Shown here one piece after another: positions 16,701-25,744 of a DNA stretch of 49,383 nt (position 1 is the stretch's first letter; each line of letters starts with the position of its first letter). Origin of the DNA: Allopseudospirillum japonicum (GTDB lineage: Bacteria > Pseudomonadota > Gammaproteobacteria > Pseudomonadales > Halomonadaceae); the NCBI RefSeq assembly GCF_900108915.1, contig NZ_FNYH01000015.1:1-49383 (forward strand), written 5' to 3'. The notes under the pieces are model-generated. The model did not search any database. It worked only from the letters and a program-made list of their open reading frames with translations, and was not told where the DNA came from. Both the position numbers and the translations under genes were made by a program.

Positions 16701-17369
16701 ATGAAGATGCAACAGGCCAGAAAGGCATTCAATTGTGTCATGATCAGTGATACCCACGGGCTGCATCGAAAACTTGCCCTTCCCAACGCAGATATTTTGA
16801 TTCATGCAGGAGATTTTTGCTTACAAGGAACACTTGAAGAAGTACAAGACTTTGCTGATTGGTTGGCAAGCTGCCCACATCAACATAAAATTGTTGTCGC
16901 TGGCAATCATGATCTCGCTTTTGAACAAACTCCAGACGAAGCACAAAGCTGCCTGCAAAATGTCGCCCATTATTTACAAGATTCTGGTATTACGTTAGAA
17001 GGTATTCATTTTTGGGGCGCACCTTGGACACCCAAATTTTTTAATTACGCTTTTATGCGCCCACGTGGTGAGGCCATGCGCCCTTGTTGGGCAGCAATTC
17101 CCACAGAGACCCAAGTTCTGATTACTCATGGGCCAGCATTTGCTTGTTTAGACACCACTTTAAATGGCACACATGCAGGCTGCGAGGCATTAAGTGAGCG
17201 TCTGACACACTTACCTCATCTTAAATGGCATATTCACGGTCATATTCACGAAAGTTATGGCGTACAAGCACAAGGGGCCGAGCGCTATAGTATCAATGCA
17301 AGCAGCTGTCGCTGGGGGGAAGAAGGCTTGAACCCACCGATTGTCTTGCAATGGTATTTAGATACGTGA
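16701..17369 (+). CDS. calcineurin-like metallophosphoesterase
   Basis: 222-aa soluble protein with the full two-metal motif set in order: SDTHG, HAGDF, GNHD, THGP and HIHGHIH. Such small phosphoesterases act on phosphodiesters or nucleotides, but the substrate is not readable here. The start may be the ATG at 16701 or the one at 16707; the upstream site is only GCGGGG. It is preceded by the dctM terminator, so it is probably its own unit. Its 3' end runs into the transposase remnant: the last four codons overlap a TnpB-like frame on the other strand. Confidence 0.85.
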   Translation: MKMQQARKAFNCVMISDTHGLHRKLALPNADILIHAGDFCLQGTLEEVQDFADWLASCPHQHKIVVAGNHDLAFEQTPDEAQSCLQNVAHYLQDSGITLEGIHFWGAPWTPKFFNYAFMRPRGEAMRPCWAAIPTETQVLITHGPAFACLDTTLNGTHAGCEALSERLTHLPHLKWHIHGHIHESYGVQAQGAERYSINASSCRWGEEGLNPPIVLQWYLDT

Positions 17370-17558
17370 CGTTTTCGCCACCGCGAGCAGTGGCTTAAGG
17401 TCTTTCTTGGCTTTGAGTTTCAGGCCGTGGCGTTTGTATTGTGAGCTGATGATATGCAAAGCCTTGTTGTACACGAACCGCATCGCACCGAACTGGCGGC
17501 TGAGAAATTCCGCCTGTTCAGGTGTTGGGTAGATACGTACTTTCGTAGCTTTGATCAT
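17358..17558 (-). pseudogene. N-terminal fragment of an IS200/IS605-type TnpB (OrfB)
   Basis: The frame starts MIKATKVRIYPTPEQAEFL and continues with FGAMRFVYNKAL, the typical N-terminal OrfB/TnpB segment. Similarity stops after about 65 residues (AVAKTSR). The RuvC and zinc-finger regions of a 350-400 aa TnpB are absent, so neither nuclease activity nor transposition is possible from this copy. Confidence 0.8.
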
Positions 17559-17650
17559 GCCCGTATTATTCATGAGCAGCAACCCATGACGGCTTCGCAG
17601 TCATCCGCTGATATCCCCGCCTGATTGGGGGAGGGTTTACGCGGTTTTTG
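17358..17650 (-). mobile_element. IS200/IS605-family remnant
   Basis: Includes the TnpB fragment plus its 5' flank. The flank holds two hairpins typical of IS605-type ends: ATGAC/GTCAT around a GC-TTC-GC core near 17585-17603, and CCCC/GGGG near 17614-17629. The scrap fits exactly between two host genes: the phosphoesterase stop overlaps its left end and the GGDEF gene stop touches its right end. No TnpA and no intact ends are seen. Confidence 0.65.
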
Positions 17651-19291
17651 CTAACCACTAAAAATTTCCACTCGATCGCGTCCATGCCGCTTTGCTTGAT
17701 ACAAAGCATCATCTGCTGATTTTAATAAATTTGCCAAGCTTTGCGCTTGCACTGCCACCATACCGGCACTAAAACTAATCGTGATGGACTGCCCCTCAAG
17801 CTGAAGCGGATCTGTTTTTAATTGATACTGTTGTGCATGTAACCAACGTACAGCCTCATCTAAGTTTTTCACCGAAAGCAAAAGTCCAAACTCTTCTCCA
17901 CCCAAACGCCCAACCAGTTCAGGCGGCTGTAAAGCGTGTTGCAATTGATGGGCGACCTTTTTAATCACCTCATCACCCACCGGATGTCCATATTGATCAT
18001 TAATCGCCTTAAAGTGGTCTAAATCCACCATCACAAGGACACCCAACCTATCTTTCGGTGCTTGTTCACGCCAAGCTTGCAGTTGATGGCGACAACGCTC
18101 CAAAAAAAAGCCTCGGTTATAAATGCCCGTTAAACTGTCACTTTGTGCTTGCTGACGCAACGCTTCTTCGACATCACGGCGACGACGCATTTCACAGCGC
18201 AAACGGTAATTCGCTTGCAGCACATATAACAACAAAAGCAATAGCAAAAAGCCACCAAGAGCAGATGCAAAAATCCAAGGGCGTAAACGCACCCAAATTT
18301 GTTGCTCTACATCTGTTTGCTGGCTAAAAACAAAGCCCTGTAAAGCTTGCAAATTTTTATCTTGTATCCAGCCCAAACTTTGATATTCGCGTGCGATCTG
18401 TGCCCAATATTTCGCTTGCGTTTCCCCCACCTCATGCCAACCCAATTGCATCAAGGGAATTAAATGCTGTGCTTCATAGCGCAAATGTTCACGTGATCTT
18501 TGCACCAAAAAAGGCGCATCTTGCAGCAGCCAGTCAATCACTTGCTCAGGGTTTGCTACAGCATAACGCCATCCTTGTAAAGTCACTTCACGAAATGCTT
18601 GCACCGCTTGTGGGCTGCGTTGTAGAAAGCGTTCACTTGTAAATAGGGTATCCGCGTACAAGGGGGTATCCAATGCTGGAGGCTGCCAAATTTGCGCTTG
18701 TGCATCATGTTGTAATAAACGGTAAGGAGCATCACTAATCCATGCAGAAATCACCTGAGTTTGTTGACTAATTAAAGCTTGCCAACCAGGTGTGGATAAA
18801 GGCTGGTATGTCGCTTGTAACTTTTCTAATCTAAGCGTTTGTAATAAATTGGCTTGACGCAAAATAAGCGCCAACTCTAGTGGATACAAATCTGTTGCTA
18901 ATGGCAAACTGTGTCCCTGTTGTAAACGCAGTGCAAGATCTTTTTCTGCATGCTGCAAACCTAGCAAAATATAAGGAGAACGCTGGAAAATACTAGCCAA
19001 AGCGACGACAGGTTTATTATGCAGACGATACCAAAGCAAACGAGTATCCATAAAAGAAAAGTCAACACGCGCTGCGACAACTTCTTGCACTGGATGGACA
19101 TCGGCTTGATGGATTAATTCTACCTGCAAATGTGCCTTCTGGTACCAACCTAATTTATAGGCAGCATACACACCTGCAAATCGAAAATGTGCCTCTGCGC
19201 TGGGCAAAAGAACACGTATCCCTTGATTTGCCTGGATGGGCCCGCTGAGAATCAATAAGCTAAGCCATAATCCCAAACGTAGGAAATTCAC
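17651..19291 (-). CDS. diguanylate cyclase with periplasmic NMT1/SsuA-like solute-binding domain
   Basis: 546 aa. A signal peptide (1-21) is followed by a periplasmic substrate-binding domain of the NMT1/THI5 type (about 25-320, with FAGVYAAYKLGWYQKA and VQEVVAARVDFSF), one membrane helix (about 337-359), a short coiled coil and a GGDEF domain (385-545). The active-site motif is GGEEF (464-468), preceded by GRL, with the metal Asp in MVDLDHFK. No RxxD inhibitory site stands five residues upstream. The layout predicts c-di-GMP synthesis in response to a small periplasmic ligand, perhaps an aromatic or thiamine-precursor-like compound; the ligand is inference. The gene stands alone, with the IS remnant at its 3' end. 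Confidence 0.88.
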   Translation of the reverse strand: MNFLRLGLWLSLLILSGPIQANQGIRVLLPSAEAHFRFAGVYAAYKLGWYQKAHLQVELIHQADVHPVQEVVAARVDFSFMDTRLLWYRLHNKPVVALASIFQRSPYILLGLQHAEKDLALRLQQGHSLPLATDLYPLELALILRQANLLQTLRLEKLQATYQPLSTPGWQALISQQTQVISAWISDAPYRLLQHDAQAQIWQPPALDTPLYADTLFTSERFLQRSPQAVQAFREVTLQGWRYAVANPEQVIDWLLQDAPFLVQRSREHLRYEAQHLIPLMQLGWHEVGETQAKYWAQIAREYQSLGWIQDKNLQALQGFVFSQQTDVEQQIWVRLRPWIFASALGGFLLLLLLLYVLQANYRLRCEMRRRRDVEEALRQQAQSDSLTGIYNRGFFLERCRHQLQAWREQAPKDRLGVLVMVDLDHFKAINDQYGHPVGDEVIKKVAHQLQHALQPPELVGRLGGEEFGLLLSVKNLDEAVRWLHAQQYQLKTDPLQLEGQSITISFSAGMVAVQAQSLANLLKSADDALYQAKRHGRDRVEIFSG

Positions 19292-19521
19292 GCAGACATC
19301 CTTGTAATAAAAGTAAAAAATAATGCCTTAATCAAGACATCAAACAAGCACAAAAGGTTTTATGCCTTTTAGTTACTTATTTACTTTATTATTTCCTACT
19401 CAGGTAGGCTTGCAAGTTTTTCAGTGTGTCAAAACGTTGGCTTTTTCACGCTAGCTTACTTAATAGTTTAATAAATACATAGACCTCAAAAATAGATTAC
19501 AAGAAGTTAAAATTAGCCATT

Positions 19522-19553
19522 AAAAAAGCCCCTGCTGATACAGGGGCTTTTTA
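19522..19553 (-). terminator. intrinsic terminator of the cytochrome c peroxidase gene
   Basis: AAAAAGCCCCTG and CAGGGGCTTTTT form a perfect stem with a 6-nt loop and T/A tracts on both sides, so it can act bidirectionally. The rest of the 284-nt gap 19292-19575 holds a short AAAAGG/CCTTTT hairpin near 19354-19372 and no gene. Confidence 0.88.
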
Positions 19554-19575
19554 TTACAGATTAATTTAACTTAAA

Positions 19576-20586
19576 TTAATCAAATGGGCGTGGCACAGGT
19601 GTTTCATCAACTGAAGGAGGTAAAATAGGTAACATAAATTGTGGCTGATCCCCCGTCAGGGTTTTTAAGAAGGCAACAATTTGTGCGTTTTCTTCTGCAG
19701 AATATTTACGACCCAACTGCAAACGCCCCATAATATCGACAGCTTCTGTCAATGTTTGCGCTGCACCATCATGGAAGTAAGGATAGGTTAGCTCAACATT
19801 ACGCAAAGTTGGCACTTTAAACATAAAACGGTCTGCATCTTTACCGGTGACAGCGCTTAAGCCTTCCGCCGGATTATCCGTTTGATAGGGCTGCACCAAA
19901 CCCATTTTTTGGAAGGAGTTGCCACCAACAGCAGGACCATTATGGCAAGCGGCACAGCCACTATTTTTGAATAACTCGTAACCTGCTTTCTCCGTCGCAG
20001 TAAGGGCATCTTGATCACCTAGCAACCAGTGATCAAAACGTGAATTTGGTGTCACTAAAGTTTTCTCAAATTCTGCAATCGCACTGGTAATCTTATCAAT
20101 GTTTACGCCATCTTCACCAAAAACCAAACGAAACTCACGCCGGTAACCAGGGATAGAAGATAAAGTATCGACAGCTAAAGTATGAGTGAAAGCCATTTCA
20201 CCAGGATTAGCAATGGGACCACCAGCTTGTTCTTTTAAATCGGCTGCACGTCCATCCCAAAACTGGGCCAAATTCATACTAGAATTTAACACTGTCGGTG
20301 AATTAATCGGTCCTTGCTGCCATTTATCGCCAATAGAAGTTTGCAGATTATCTGTGCCTCCCATACTCAAGTTATGACAGGAGTTACAAGAAATAAAACC
20401 AGAGCGCGATAAACGTGGATCAAAATATAATTTTTTGCCCAATTCAGACAACGCAAGATTAATTTCTTTGACAGGTTCGATAGGCTGGATTGGCTCATCT
20501 GCGGCTTGTGCAGACATCCAAGGTAAACTGGCTAAAGCCACGGCTAATACAGACGCTTTGAGCTGAAACTTGATCGACATGGGCAA
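19576..20586 (-). CDS. ccpA: periplasmic di-heme cytochrome c peroxidase
   Basis: Reduces hydrogen peroxide to water in the periplasm with electrons from small cytochromes. It has a signal peptide (about residues 1-28, cut after AQA) and two heme-binding sites, CNSCH and CAACH, the normal bacterial CCP arrangement. It also carries the conserved Met/Trp region with GGPIANPGEM and the FMFKVPTLRNVELTYPYFHDG segment. At 336 aa it is family-typical. The ATG at 20580 (MSIKF) may be the true start. An FNR-type promoter precedes it, as known for Pseudomonas ccpR. The cytochrome c5 encoded at 31232 is a possible donor, but this is inference. Confidence 0.93.
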   Translation of the reverse strand: MPMSIKFQLKASVLAVALASLPWMSAQAADEPIQPIEPVKEINLALSELGKKLYFDPRLSRSGFISCNSCHNLSMGGTDNLQTSIGDKWQQGPINSPTVLNSSMNLAQFWDGRAADLKEQAGGPIANPGEMAFTHTLAVDTLSSIPGYRREFRLVFGEDGVNIDKITSAIAEFEKTLVTPNSRFDHWLLGDQDALTATEKAGYELFKNSGCAACHNGPAVGGNSFQKMGLVQPYQTDNPAEGLSAVTGKDADRFMFKVPTLRNVELTYPYFHDGAAQTLTEAVDIMGRLQLGRKYSAEENAQIVAFLKTLTGDQPQFMLPILPPSVDETPVPRPFD

Positions 20587-20612
20587 CCCCTCATTTAGGC
20601 TAATCGTTTATA

Positions 20613-20654
20613 ATTATGTGCTAAAGATACAGGTATTCTCGTGATCTAGATCAA
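20613..20654 (-). promoter_or_regulatory. FNR/ANR-activated promoter of the cytochrome c peroxidase gene
   Basis: On the minus strand TTGATCTAGATCAC (20641-20654) matches the FNR box TTGAT-N4-ATCAA at 9 of 10 positions. A CATAAT hexamer (20613-20618) lies just where a -10 belongs if the box is centred at -41.5, the class II activation geometry. Expression should rise when oxygen is low. Confidence 0.75.
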
Positions 20655-20679
20655 GTCTTATGCCCTGTAAAACTTTTAT

Positions 20680-21720
20680 TTATACCTCTTGGCCACGACG
20701 CCAAAAAGACTTGAGCACAGAGGCATTTTGCGCTAAAGCTAAAGGCTCATCTGTTGGATGCTGGATACACAAATGTAAGTCTTGATTGGTCAGGCGTGCC
20801 CCTTGCAAACATAAACGAATACGTCGTGGTGCTTGCTCTTGCAACCCCAAGCTATTATGAAAATAAATACTTTGGATCACATTTTGCGCCATCATTTGAT
20901 TCACACGTGCATTGAACTCGATTTCAAGAGCCTGTCCACCTTGTCCGCCTTGATAACTGCCTAATAAAAGACCACGATAAAAAATATGTCCGGCCTCATC
21001 TAATTTAATATTGGCACTAGCCTGTAAAAAAAGACAGTCACCAAAATGTTCACTCGTTTGCTCAATAGCAACGCGCAAATAACCTGCCAATAAGTGTTCA
21101 GCATATTGGTTTTGATTCGCTGCTTTTTGTCCACGGGTGAATTCTTCTACCAAGGAAGAATAAGCTGCTCGATAAGCGCTCACACTTTGATGTGCGCACA
21201 TTTTCATTTGAGTATTCAAGTTCACAGAAGTATGCAAGTAGATATAGGCGAAGCTGTCCCACCAAGTTGTCTGTGTTTGTTTAGCTTCTAGGGTGTGTTT
21301 GCGTCTGGAATCTAAAATAGCCACTAAACTAGGATCATCCACATAATCTTGTTCATTGGCACTACGCAAAGCCACACGCAGCGCGGGCGTCGCCTTACGC
21401 CAAGTTTTTTTCGTCGTGGTGATCGACTGTGATGTGCTCTTTGTCTTTATTGTTAATGACCGAGATGAAGGCGGCTCGACAAAGGCCGTTTCTTGCACAT
21501 CCAGTATCAAAGACGCAGGAGGTGAAAAGAAGTTGTCTTGTATTTTGTAGGGATAACCAGCTTGCTGATACTGATATTGGGTTTGTAACAAAGCAGCCGG
21601 ACAGTTAAATGCGAGCACATCAGTGTATGCAGTAAGTTGGAACCATAAGGGGTTGCTTACATGGAAGCTTGACTTAGTTGTCAGTGCAACAAGTGCTTTT
21701 TTTGCGTGCTTCAAAAACAT
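20680..21720 (-). CDS. protein of unknown function (346 aa)
   Basis: I do not recognise a family. There is no clear signal peptide: the N-terminus is basic, then moderately hydrophobic. A Ser/Thr/Lys-rich low-complexity stretch (about residues 85-107) separates an N-terminal part from a C-terminal domain (about 150-340) with mixed helices and strands and scattered Cys residues. AGG lies 3 nt before the ATG, with GGGG further up. It is monocistronic, lying between the FNR promoter of ccpA and a 229-nt gap. That gap (21721-21949) contains an inverted repeat TTGAGGA/TCCTCAA (21770-21789) that could be its operator. Codon choice looks like that of its neighbours. Confidence 0.7.
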   Translation of the reverse strand: MFLKHAKKALVALTTKSSFHVSNPLWFQLTAYTDVLAFNCPAALLQTQYQYQQAGYPYKIQDNFFSPPASLILDVQETAFVEPPSSRSLTIKTKSTSQSITTTKKTWRKATPALRVALRSANEQDYVDDPSLVAILDSRRKHTLEAKQTQTTWWDSFAYIYLHTSVNLNTQMKMCAHQSVSAYRAAYSSLVEEFTRGQKAANQNQYAEHLLAGYLRVAIEQTSEHFGDCLFLQASANIKLDEAGHIFYRGLLLGSYQGGQGGQALEIEFNARVNQMMAQNVIQSIYFHNSLGLQEQAPRRIRLCLQGARLTNQDLHLCIQHPTDEPLALAQNASVLKSFWRRGQEV

Positions 21721-21949
21721 ACCTGTCCCCGCCCATATACTGCGCTTTTATGTCTTTCTATCTATCGGTTTGAGGAAAGATATCCTCAATTTCTCTACTT
21801 TAAACGACCTCAAATGTCGCAAGCTTACAGGTTTTCACCCTATATCGTTATTATAGACACAAAACTTTAGCTACAGGCTGACAACTACTGACAAGAGAAA
21901 ACGCAATTTTTAACTTAGGTCAAGCTTTCCTTAAAGCAAAGGTTACAAA

Positions 21950-22426
21950 CTAGAAAAACCAAGCACATACAGCAACCACTATCCAAGCATAGACGCCAGC
22001 TAATACATCATCAAACATAATTCCAAAACCGCCGTCTAAATGGCGATCGGCCCAACGGATCGGCCAAGGTTTTAAAATATCAAAAAAGCGGAATACCAAG
22101 GCACCAAAAAGTGCCCATTGCCAACCAGGAGGCGCAGCCCACATAGTCAGCCAGTAGCCCACAAACTCATCCCAAACAATGCCGCTATGATCGTGCACGC
22201 CTAAATCCTGCGAGGTTTGCTCACACCACCAACAACCCAGCAAGAAGCTAACCCCTAGCACCAGTCCATAAACCCCTAAAGATAGTGGCTCTAGTAAATA
22301 CAAGTACAAGGGAATAGCCGCTAGCGTTCCTACTGTCCCTGGTGCATAAGGTGCTGCACCACTGCCCAAACCAAAAGCCAAAAAATGAATGGGGTGACGC
22401 CAAACACTAGCAGGTGCACGATTCAT
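21950..22426 (-). CDS. pgpA: phosphatidylglycerophosphatase A
   Basis: Dephosphorylates phosphatidylglycerol phosphate in the inner membrane. The 158 aa have about three hydrophobic segments and the PgpA signatures: GSGAAPYAPGTVG near the N-terminus, WDEFVGYWLTM, and the FRFFDILKPWPI to FDDVLAGV region. It is the last gene of the nrdR-rib-nusB-thiL-pgpA operon, 8 nt after thiL, an order seen in E. coli and Pseudomonas. Confidence 0.95.
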   Translation of the reverse strand: MNRAPASVWRHPIHFLAFGLGSGAAPYAPGTVGTLAAIPLYLYLLEPLSLGVYGLVLGVSFLLGCWWCEQTSQDLGVHDHSGIVWDEFVGYWLTMWAAPPGWQWALFGALVFRFFDILKPWPIRWADRHLDGGFGIMFDDVLAGVYAWIVVAVCAWFF

Positions 22427-22434
22427 AAGCGACC

Positions 22435-23475
22435 TTACACACGCTGACGACTGATGGCAGCAGCCAAGCGTTTTTGTTGAATACTCGCGGCATTAAAATG
22501 ATTGTACCCAAGTGTTGGCAGCGGCTGATGGTATTGATCAAAGATGCCAAGTGTTTCAATCACTTCGCCAATCGGTAACAAAGGAATACCTGCTGCTTCA
22601 CAAGCTTCACAAGCCACTTGTGCTTGCGCTCTCGGTAGACTGATACACAACTGATAGTCATCACCACCAGCTAAAGCAGCACCTAAAGCGGCCTCGTCAC
22701 CAAGCAAATCTTGTAAAGCAGACGAGATCGGCAAGCTTGATAAATCAATGCGCGCACCACAACCACTGGCAGTTAATAAGTGGCCTAAATCGGCTAAAAA
22801 GCCATCTGAAATATCAATTGCAGCATGTACATAAGGACGTAAAATACGCGCTGCCTCAATATGTGGATAAGGCAGTAAATACGCACGTCTTAAGGCGTCT
22901 TGCCCTTCAAAACCAAGCTGGGCGGCATGCTCTATCGTAGTTTGTGCCATCTCTAGACACAGGCCACCAGCGGCATCACCCAAAGGACCTGTTACATAAA
23001 TCAGATCACCAACTTGTGCTTTGCTACGCTTCCAAGCGGTTTGCGGGTTCACAAAACCATGCACTTGGATACTAATAGATAAGGGGCCACGCGTTGTATC
23101 CCCACCGACCAAACTAATACCTTGTGCGCTGGCCAAATCTGCCATCCCTTGACAGAAAGCCTCTAACCAAGGCGTGTCTGTATGTGGCAAACTCAAGCCC
23201 AAGGTAAACCATGCAGGTTCAGCGCTCATAGCAGCAAGATCACTTAGATTTACGGCTAAAGCACGCCAGCCAATGGCATAAGGATCCGCTTCTGCCATAA
23301 AATGCACGCCCGCCAAGCTAGCATCCATAGAAACCGCTAGGGCCTGGCCTGCTGGCACCTGTAACAGCGCACAATCATCACCAATACCTAATAAGATATC
23401 ATCACGCGCTTGCGCTAAGGTAGAGCGGGTAAAAAAATGTTGAATTAAATCAAACTCCTGCACGACGAAACTCAC
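22435..23475 (-). CDS. thiL: thiamine-monophosphate kinase
   Basis: Phosphorylates thiamine monophosphate to the cofactor thiamine diphosphate. The 346-aa AIR-synthase-like fold shows GIGDDCALL near the N-terminus, the SMDASLAGVHF segment, the SLVGGDTTRGP loop and GGDDYQLC near the C-terminus. The start overlaps the nusB stop by 4 nt (ATGA), so it is translationally coupled. No TPP riboswitch is seen in front of it. The thiamine-diphosphate enzyme acetolactate synthase is encoded elsewhere in this window. Confidence 0.95.
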   Translation of the reverse strand: MSFVVQEFDLIQHFFTRSTLAQARDDILLGIGDDCALLQVPAGQALAVSMDASLAGVHFMAEADPYAIGWRALAVNLSDLAAMSAEPAWFTLGLSLPHTDTPWLEAFCQGMADLASAQGISLVGGDTTRGPLSISIQVHGFVNPQTAWKRSKAQVGDLIYVTGPLGDAAGGLCLEMAQTTIEHAAQLGFEGQDALRRAYLLPYPHIEAARILRPYVHAAIDISDGFLADLGHLLTASGCGARIDLSSLPISSALQDLLGDEAALGAALAGGDDYQLCISLPRAQAQVACEACEAAGIPLLPIGEVIETLGIFDQYHQPLPTLGYNHFNAASIQQKRLAAAISRQRV

Positions 23476-23987
23476 TTTTTAGCTGATTGACGACGTGCAG
23501 GACGAGGTGCCTGCACCTCTTGACTGCGAACCTGTTGCGCTAGGCGATCCAGCACACCATTAATGTATTTGTGGCTATCGGTGCCACCAAAACTTTTGGC
23601 TAGTTCAACCCCTTCGTTGATAATCACACGATAAGGGACATCTAGACGGCGACTCATCTCATAAGTGCCTAAACGTAAAATCGCCAGCTCTATTGGGTCT
23701 AAATCATTTAAGCTGCGATCCAAATACGGCAAGATAAGCGCATCCAAACTGGCACATTCTTTGGGAATAATATGCAAAACCTCACTAAAATAAGCTAGAT
23801 CCGCATGACGTACAGTTTGCGCGATGTCTTCATGCGCTTCTAAAGAGTCATCTGGTACTGCGCCACGAATTTGCAGCTCGATTTGCCCTAAGGAAGCAGA
23901 TGTTAATTTCCATTGATACAAGGCCTGCACAATGAGTTGGCGCGCATTATGCCTTTGCTGGGCACGGTTGGTTTTTTTTTGACTCAT
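23472..23987 (-). CDS. nusB: transcription antitermination factor NusB
   Basis: Binds the boxA RNA with S10 (NusE) for processive transcription of rRNA operons. The 171 aa comprise a basic N-terminus with [12 protein letters not shown], the all-helical core with [16 protein letters not shown], the [27 protein letters not shown] signature (shown only in part here), and a basic, probably disordered tail. It overlaps ribH and thiL by 4 nt at each end. Confidence 0.96.
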   Translation of the reverse strand: MSQKKTNRAQQRHNARQLIVQALYQWKLTSASLGQIELQIRGAVPDDSLEAHEDIAQTVRHADLAYFSEVLHIIPKECASLDALILPYLDRSLNDLDPIELAILRLGTYEMSRRLDVPYRVIINEGVELAKSFGGTDSHKYINGVLDRLAQQVRSQEVQAPRPARRQSAKK

Positions 23988-24472
23988 GCCGGTTGCTCCA
24001 ATTGACGCAACAAACTCACCATTTCCAGTGCTGCTAAAGCAGCCTCTGTGCCCTTATTACCCATTTTAGTGCCTGCACGTTCGATTCCTTGCTCTATGGA
24101 GTGTACTGTCAGTACGCCATTGGCAATGGGCGTTTGATGCTTCATGCTGAGGCGAGAGAGTTCACTATTACATCCGGAAGCCACATGTTCAAAATGTGGT
24201 GTTCCCCCTTCAATCACAGCGCCTAAAGCCATCACGGCATCAGGTTGGTAGGCCTGAATCGCCTTGTCGGTTGCAAGAGGTAACTCCCATGCACCAGGAG
24301 CGTAAATCACTCTGATATTTTCTAAGGCAACGCCATGACGTGTCAGGGTGTCAAGCGCGCCTTGCACTAGGCTTTCAACAATAAAGTGATTGAAACGTCC
24401 TACGACAATCAGATAGTGGCCTTGCACATCTTGCAAATTACCTTCAATACAACAAATCTGATTTGTATACAT
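23984..24472 (-). CDS. ribH: 6,7-dimethyl-8-ribityllumazine synthase
   Basis: Condenses the ribitylamino-pyrimidine with dihydroxybutanone phosphate, the penultimate riboflavin step. The start at [11 protein letters not shown] lies 9 nt behind AGGA and gives 162 aa, the family length; the frame extends to 24547 without similarity. Visible signatures are [23 protein letters not shown] and [15 protein letters not shown] with the catalytic His. The stop overlaps nusB by 4 nt. The 142-nt gap towards ribBA contains a 6-bp hairpin (AAGCCC/GGGCTT near 24555-24571) but no recognisable riboswitch. Confidence 0.95.
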   Translation of the reverse strand: MYTNQICCIEGNLQDVQGHYLIVVGRFNHFIVESLVQGALDTLTRHGVALENIRVIYAPGAWELPLATDKAIQAYQPDAVMALGAVIEGGTPHFEHVASGCNSELSRLSMKHQTPIANGVLTVHSIEQGIERAGTKMGNKGTEAALAALEMVSLLRQLEQPA

Positions 24473-24614
24473 ACTTATGTATCCTAAAAGGCTTGCTGCT
24501 GACTTAGGAGCATTTCGTACAGGAGAGTCCAAAAAGTCAGCCCGCATTTAGAGAAGCCCATACTGGGCTTAATATCTTAATGATATGGAGTTTGGGTGTG
24601 CACCCACACTTGTT

Positions 24615-25733
24615 TTATTCCTCACAAGCGAGGGTTTCTACAACTTCTAAGCCAAAGCCAGACAAAGCGCTAAACTTCATAGGCGAAGACAGTAAACGCA
24701 TTTTGCCCACGCCAAGCTCGCGTAAGATCTGTGATCCTGTGCCCACCGTCAAATAAGCTCCAGAACCATCGCGTGCTGAAGTACGTTGCGGACGTGTACT
24801 TTGTACGTGCTGTGCTAATAACTCACCCAAATTGGGCACGCGTCCTGTATCTGTTAACAAGACCACAACCCCTTGGCCACGTTCAGCAATCTCTTGCAAT
24901 GCACGACGCATACTCCAATTAGCACGACCTTCTTTTTTTAAAGCAAGCAAATCTCGCAAGGGGTCTGCTAAATGTACCCGAACCCAAGTCGGTTCTTGTG
25001 CATCTAACTCGCCTAATACAAAAGCTAAATGGGTTGTATTTTGAATCCGGTCGTAAAAAGTATGCACATTGAAAGGACCGTACTCAGTCTCAACTTGGTG
25101 CGTTTCGCCCGCTTCAACCGTGGTTTCATTGACCACACGGTAATGAATTAGATCTGCAATGGTCCCGATTTTAATGCCATGCGCACTAGCAAAGGCTTCT
25201 AAATCCTTGCGTCTTGCCATGGTACCGTCTTCGTTCATGATCTCTACGATCACAGCAGCTGCTTCAAAACCTGCAAGACGCGCTAAATCGCAACCCGCTT
25301 CCGTATGGCCTGCACGAGATAAAACACCGCCTGGTTGCGCCATTAAAGGGAAGATATGTCCTGGTTGCACTAAATCTTCAGGACAGGCGTCTGCGGCAAC
25401 GGCCGCTTGTACTGTACGAGCTCTATCTTGCGCAGAAATCCCCGTAGTCACGCCTTCTGCAGCCTCGATAGATAAGGTGAAATTTGTAGTATAAGGTGTC
25501 TGATTGTCACGCACCATTAATGGCAAATTCAGTTGACGACAACGTGCTTTAGTCAAAGTTAGACAAATCAAGCCGCGAGCATGCTTAGCCATAAAGTTGA
25601 TCGCTTCCGGCGTGACACAAGAAGCTGCTAAAATCAAATCGCCTTCATTTTCACGATCTTCGTCATCCATCAAGATAACCATTTTACCTTGACGTATATC
25701 TTCAATTAATTCTGCTGTTGAGTTCAGTTGCAT
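24615..25733 (-). CDS. ribBA: 3,4-dihydroxy-2-butanone-4-phosphate synthase fused to a degenerate GTP-cyclohydrolase-II-like domain (RibBX type)
   Basis: The N-terminal 200 or so residues are a normal RibB, with [16 protein letters not shown] and [16 protein letters not shown], which makes dihydroxybutanone phosphate from ribulose 5-phosphate. The C-terminal 170 residues have the GCHII fold outline ([30 protein letters not shown]) but lack the zinc-binding Cys cluster (ECLTGD and CDCG motifs) of active GTP cyclohydrolase II. It therefore matches the RibBX hybrids described in proteobacteria, not a bifunctional RibBA. A separate ribA should exist elsewhere. It starts 11 nt after ribD. Confidence 0.9.
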   Translation of the reverse strand: MQLNSTAELIEDIRQGKMVILMDDEDRENEGDLILAASCVTPEAINFMAKHARGLICLTLTKARCRQLNLPLMVRDNQTPYTTNFTLSIEAAEGVTTGISAQDRARTVQAAVAADACPEDLVQPGHIFPLMAQPGGVLSRAGHTEAGCDLARLAGFEAAAVIVEIMNEDGTMARRKDLEAFASAHGIKIGTIADLIHYRVVNETTVEAGETHQVETEYGPFNVHTFYDRIQNTTHLAFVLGELDAQEPTWVRVHLADPLRDLLALKKEGRANWSMRRALQEIAERGQGVVVLLTDTGRVPNLGELLAQHVQSTRPQRTSARDGSGAYLTVGTGSQILRELGVGKMRLLSSPMKFSALSGFGLEVVETLACEE

Positions 25734-25744
25734 AAGCGTCTCAT

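Noticed and set aside
17358-17650. Active TnpB nuclease with guide RNA
   Set aside because: Only the N-terminal 65 or so residues remain; the RuvC residues and right end are missing.
22427-25744. FMN or TPP riboswitch in the rib/thiL operon
   Set aside because: Gaps are 8-142 nt. None carries the conserved FMN (RFN) or TPP (THI box) core sequences.
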